Below, piece by piece: positions 34,263 through 37,499 of a stretch of 37,499 bases of DNA. Below the pieces are notes generated by a model. That model was not told where the DNA came from and made no database searches. It was given only the letters and a program-made list of their open reading frames with translations. The position numbers were made by a program, and so were the translations under genes. The DNA is from Opitutia bacterium (lineage in GTDB: Bacteria; Verrucomicrobiota; Verrucomicrobiia; Opitutales; Opitutaceae). The stretch covers positions 1-37,499 of the forward strand of contig JACQFT010000154.1 of NCBI GenBank assembly GCA_016199925.1, given 5' to 3'. Every line of letters starts with the position of its first letter. Positions within the stretch are counted from its first letter, which is position 1.

Positions 34263-34737
34263 CTACGGCGCAGCAGAACTCACTGAGAGCGGCTCTTTCT
34301 TCTTTGGGGCCTCGGTTTCTGCCTGAAATCTGCGCTCCTTCTCCTTTTTCCGTGCGTCTCGCTGAACCGCGATGCGCGTCTCGGTGCCGACCGAGTGGGC
34401 AATGCCGGAGCCGTCTCTTCCGGCGATGAGGAAACCGAGCGCGCGGCCGCCGATGTATGCGCCAATAGCTGAGACGCGGGCGGGCGGGAAGATACTGCGC
34501 CTCCCACGAATTCGACGGCGTAAATCAAACAATAGGCGGCGTTCAGCACTCCGAAGCCAAAGACAAACCCGCGAACCACACTTGAATCGCTGAAGGCGGT
34601 CGCTGGCAACTCATCGATGCCAACGGTCACGTCCCCGACGATCCCTCATGCGCGCCACGCGCCAATCACGCAAACGGCGTTGAACAGCAGGCGCAGCGAC
34701 TCCCACTTCTTGATGCGCTGGTGATTCTCGGGTGCAT
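34263..34737 (-). pseudogene. Two-helix membrane protein gene with a stop and a frameshift
   Basis: From ATG 34737 the minus strand reads MNAPENHQRIKKWESLRLLF and NAVCVIGAWRA, then an in-frame TGA (34646-34648). The same frame goes on with ELPATAFSDSSVVRG and a membrane helix FVFGFGVLNAAYCLIYAVEF. Near 34500 the reading must shift frame to continue as FPPARVSAIGAYIGGRALGF and a charged tail ending EAPKKKEPLSVSSAAP at 34263. The combined product resembles small bacterial membrane proteins that begin with a KKWE-type helix. Two separate lesions make it clearly non-functional. Confidence 0.55.
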
Positions 34738-34761
34738 TCATCTTCCGCCGATCGATTGAGT

Positions 34762-35157
34762 TCAGACACGATCGGGAGCGGAGCTCCCGGACGTCGTCTG
34801 TAGTGGCTGGATCGGCTCCGGTCTTTCTTCTGCTGGCACATACTCCAGCTCGAGGGGCCAGAAATACCCATAGACACGAATGCCGATGTAAGCGCCGACC
34901 CAAGCGAAGAGAGAAAATAAAACAGTAAAGAGCGGAGCCATGATAAGCGCCGCAATCAAACCCTTCAGACCGGTCACATACTCCCCGGAGATGGATACGG
35001 TCTTCGCTCCGTAAAATGCGAGCACGCCAAAGAAAACAATCATTGGTATAAAAACCGCCGAGCTCGAAAGCAGGACCAGCATAAACAGCGAGCCTGCTTT
35101 TATCCGGCGTAGCCGGATCTTTCTGACGTTCGTTACAAGCGGTGGGGTATCATTCAT
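34762..35157 (-). CDS. Small membrane protein of unknown function (131 residues)
   Basis: ATG 35157 opens MNDTPPLVTNVRKIRLRRIK, a basic lead, followed by two membrane stretches (about 22-50 and 62-95; SSAVFIPMIVFFGVLAFYGA and IAALIMAPLFTVLFSLFAWV) and IRVYGYFWPLELEYVP. The last 25 residues are polar. I recall similar uncharacterised proteins in which a GSVFK-type helix and a WLF-type helix flank a VSISGEPVTG-like loop; here the loop is VSISGEYVTGLKGL. It is upstream of the decayed membrane gene on the same strand and may once have been its partner. Confidence 0.65.
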   Translation of the reverse strand: MNDTPPLVTNVRKIRLRRIKAGSLFMLVLLSSSAVFIPMIVFFGVLAFYGAKTVSISGEYVTGLKGLIAALIMAPLFTVLFSLFAWVGAYIGIRVYGYFWPLELEYVPAEERPEPIQPLQTTSGSSAPDRV

Positions 35158-35332
35158 GGTGTTCTTTCTTCCGCCGATCAGTGTTATTCAGACTCAGGAT
35201 AAAACCACATTTTACGAAGGCCCGTGGGAGCGACTGTGCAGGCAAAGTGTTTGTTGGCAACGCCAGTTTTGGAAAGCGAGGTCTTGCGAGGATACTGAAG
35301 CGCCGGCGAAAGCTGCGTCGGGCTCGCGGGTC

Positions 35333-36175
35333 TCAGCGTTGGTGTTCAGAGTTCGAGCGCGGGGCGAAGGCGATCAGGGCCATGCCGGCGGCGACGAGGA
35401 AGAGCGAGTAGAAGGTCCCGCGGCTGAGGCCGAGGATGAGGCTGGCGTCGGGCTCGCGGAAAACTTCGCTGATGGCGCGCGCGAGGGAGTAGGCGATGAG
35501 GAATTCGCCGGCGATGCGGCCGGGTTGCGCGCGCGCGGCGTCGGTTTTCCAGAACCGCCATTGGGCGTAGGCAAGCAGCAGGAGCCCCTCGAGGCCGGCT
35601 TCGTAGAGCTGCGACGGGTGTCGCGGCGGGATCAGGTCCGTCGGGGTGCCGGCCGGCGCGCTCAGCGGAAAGATTACGGCCCACGGCACGCCGGTGATCT
35701 TGCCCCAGAGTTCGCCGTTGACGAAGTTCGCGACGCGGCCGAAAAAAAGCCCGGCGGGCGCGACGGTCACGACGAGGTCGGCGAGGGTCAGAAACCCGAT
35801 CTTGTGGCTGCGCGCATAGAGCCACAGCGCCACGACGACGCCAAGAAAACCGCCGTGGCTCGCCATGCCGCCTTCCCAGACGCGGAAGAGCGCGAGCGGA
35901 TCGCGCAGCAGCGTGGCCGTCTGATAGAGGGCGAAGTAGCCGAGCCGGCCGCCGATGATGACGCCCATCACGAGATGGAGCACGAGGTCGGTCGCCGCGT
36001 TGGTGTCGAGCGGACTGCGCCCGGCCGTGTGGTAGCGGTGCAGCAGCCAGCCGGCCACGACGAAGCCGAGCAGGTAGGCGAGGCCGTAGTAACGGATGCC
36101 GAAGTTCTCCCCGAAGCGGATGAGGAACGGGCTGAGGTTGTGGACCCAATAGGCGAGCGGCAGTGGTGCGAGCAT
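35333..36175 (-). CDS. lgt: Prolipoprotein diacylglyceryl transferase
   Basis: Transfers a diacylglycerol group from phosphatidylglycerol to the Cys of lipoprotein precursors in the inner membrane. The 280-residue protein has about seven helices and the Lgt signature: GIRYYGLAYLLGF near the start, GGRLGYFALY with Arg77, GGMASHGGFLG with His107, FFGRVANFVNGELWG with Arg147 and Asn150, HPSQLYEAGLEG, and Arg240 in EVFREPDASL. These match the residues known to matter in E. coli Lgt. ATG 36175 is taken because the longer upstream open frame encodes Arg/Pro-rich sequence that is not family-like. Confidence 0.95.
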   Translation of the reverse strand: MLAPLPLAYWVHNLSPFLIRFGENFGIRYYGLAYLLGFVVAGWLLHRYHTAGRSPLDTNAATDLVLHLVMGVIIGGRLGYFALYQTATLLRDPLALFRVWEGGMASHGGFLGVVVALWLYARSHKIGFLTLADLVVTVAPAGLFFGRVANFVNGELWGKITGVPWAVIFPLSAPAGTPTDLIPPRHPSQLYEAGLEGLLLLAYAQWRFWKTDAARAQPGRIAGEFLIAYSLARAISEVFREPDASLILGLSRGTFYSLFLVAAGMALIAFAPRSNSEHQR

Positions 36176-36533
36176 GAAAGAAAAAACGGCTGAGCGGGAT
36201 ATGTCAGGGGACGCACTCCGGTGGCAAGCAGAGTCGCCGCGGGGCGGGTGCGAGGCAGGGCTTTCCGGTGTGCGCGCGCCAACGGTTCTCCCGCGGTTAG
36301 TGCGCCTGCGCGTGCCAATCCGCGCGCGCCAGCGCGCGGGCCCACACTGACGAAACCAAACCGGAAAGCCGTGCGCGCGAGCCGGGGCGGGGTGGCGCGG
36401 CGGCCGCACGTCGGCGCCGTCGACGCGATCGGTCCGAGCACGATTTCTTTTGGGCCGCAGCGGCCGGCGTAATGATGCCCGACGTCATCACTGTTTCCTT
36501 GCGGGCGGTGCGCGCCCGGCGCTTAGTGGTCGC
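36176..36533. other. Divergent gap between lgt and gcvT
   Basis: No gene is supported in these 358 bases. They are extremely GC-rich and contain several GCGCGCC runs. I looked for the paired aptamers of a glycine riboswitch before gcvT and saw none. A short palindrome-like stretch ATGATGCCCGACGTCATCA lies at 36472-36490 and could be an operator, but this is weak. Confidence 0.45.
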
Positions 36534-37499
36534 ATGAGCGCCCTCAAAACGACGCCCTTGAACGCGTTTCACCGCCGGCACGGCGGCCGCATGGTGGACT
36601 TTGCCGGCTGGGACATGCCGGTCCAATACCGGAGCATCCTCGAAGAGCACAAAGCCGTGCGCACGACCGCGGGCCTCTTCGACGTGAGTCACATGGGCGA
36701 GGCCGACGTGAAGGGCCCCGAGGCGCTGAAGTTTCTCCAGCACCTGGTGACCAACGATTGCAGCAAGCTCTTTCCCGGCCGCGTGCTCTACACCGTCATG
36801 TGCTACCCGCACGGCGGCGTCGTCGACGACCTGCTCGTCTATATGCGCGGCCCGGCCGACTATTTCCTCTGCATCAACGCCGGCAACATCGACCAGGACC
36901 TCGCGTGGATGCAGGAGCAGGCGAAGGGCTTCGACTGCACCGTCGTCAACCGCTCGGCCGACTACGGCCAGCTCGCGATCCAGGGCCCGAAAGCCGCGGC
37001 GCTCGTGCAGACGCTGACCCAGACCAATCTCGCCGACGTGAAATACTATCACTTCACCGACGGGGAAGTCGCCGGCGTGCAGTGCCTCATCAGCCGCACG
37101 GGCTACACCGGCGAGGACGGCGTCGAACTTTACTGCGCCGCCGCCGACACCGAGCGTCTCGCCGAAGCTGTCGTGGCCGCCGGCGGACCTTTCGGCCTCG
37201 CGCTCGCTGCGCTCGGCGCGCGCGACAGCCTGCGGCTCGAAGCGGGTTTTCCGCTCTACGGCCACGAGATCACCGAGCACATCAATCCCATCGCCGCCGG
37301 CCTCGGCTGGGTGGTGAAGTTCGACAAGGGCCCGTTCATCGGCTCCGACGTGCTCCAGGCCGCGAAGGCCAGCGGCCCGGCGAAAAAAATCGTTTTCTTC
37401 AGGACCGGCGACCGCCGCATCGTCCGCGCCGAGACGCCGGTGCTCGACGCTGCGGGCACGACGGTCGGCGTGGTCGTCTCCGGCACGCTGTCGCCGATG
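36534..37499 (+). CDS. gcvT: Glycine cleavage system T protein (aminomethyltransferase), 5' part
   Basis: Transfers the methylene group from the lipoyl-bound aminomethyl intermediate to tetrahydrofolate and releases ammonia. 322 codons are visible, and the gene runs off the right edge. Motifs in order are LNAFHRRHGGRMVDFAGWDM, TAGLFDVSHMGEADV, the catalytic-loop region GGVVDDLLVYM, QLAIQGPKAAALV, ISRTGYTGEDGVELY and LGARDSLRLEAGFPLYGHEI. ATG 36534 gives the family start. gcvH and gcvP, usually next in line, would lie beyond the window. Confidence 0.96.
   Translation, partial: MSALKTTPLNAFHRRHGGRMVDFAGWDMPVQYRSILEEHKAVRTTAGLFDVSHMGEADVKGPEALKFLQHLVTNDCSKLFPGRVLYTVMCYPHGGVVDDLLVYMRGPADYFLCINAGNIDQDLAWMQEQAKGFDCTVVNRSADYGQLAIQGPKAAALVQTLTQTNLADVKYYHFTDGEVAGVQCLISRTGYTGEDGVELYCAAADTERLAEAVVAAGGPFGLALAALGARDSLRLEAGFPLYGHEITEHINPIAAGLGWVVKFDKGPFIGSDVLQAAKASGPAKKIVFFRTGDRRIVRAETPVLDAAGTTVGVVVSGTLSPM

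Noticed and set aside
36176-36533. Glycine riboswitch before gcvT
   Set aside because: I looked for the tandem aptamer pattern with its conserved purine-rich bulges and saw no convincing match.

Overview
The window is about 37.5 kb of GC-rich bacterial chromosome. It carries housekeeping genes (hemC, hemD, trpF, ffh, der, fmt, parB, secG, an aspartate-type aminotransferase, rlmF, lgt, gcvT) mixed with small lineage-specific genes, decayed genes and many short hairpin-rich repeats in the gaps. Gene content, base composition and the style of the intergenic repeats suggest a member of the Verrucomicrobiota, perhaps Opitutales/Opitutaceae. That is an inference from memory of such genomes: there is no rRNA gene in the window to confirm it. 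Both ends cut genes (hemC on the left, gcvT on the right). I saw no tRNA, rRNA, CRISPR array, prophage or complete transposase gene.

Layout. 1-4.0 kb: a tight plus-strand run of hemC-hemD (haem synthesis), a DegT-type aminotransferase, trpF and a CREST-family membrane hydrolase. 4.1-4.6 kb: a decayed ParE-like toxin with a possible antitoxin. 4.7-8.7 kb: ffh divergent from der, then fmt. 8.7-12.1 kb: a LysM coiled-coil protein, an orphan parB whose only sensible start is ATT, and a SulP transporter. 12.2-15.7 kb: secG with a clear terminator, a LolA-like periplasmic protein whose reading frame contains that terminator, a double ribbon-helix-helix protein with a histone-like tail, a lone receiver domain and an aminotransferase. 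15.7-19.4 kb: repeats, two tandem paralogous micro-membrane proteins, a lipoprotein, an ArsC/Spx-like protein, a 208-bp inverted-repeat element next to rlmF, and two tandem tiny basic proteins. 19.5-26.5 kb: PhnA-like protein, a two-subunit molybdenum hydroxylase, a DUF6172-type protein, a POT peptide transporter and a divergent secreted M20-like protein whose metal ligands are substituted. 26.5-35.2 kb: an accessory stretch rich in broken genes (two with a single in-frame amber codon) and repeats. 35.3 kb to the end: lgt and gcvT.

The most interesting items are the inverted-repeat element that supplies the only standard start codons of rlmF, the three-copy hairpin repeat family plus several two-copy families, the metal-ligand-substituted M20 protein, the paired micro-proteins, the ATT start of parB, the palindrome-bearing insertion in Fmt, and the double-RHH protein next to a lone receiver. 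I found no single unmistakable new multi-gene system. The repeat families and the paired small proteins are the best leads.
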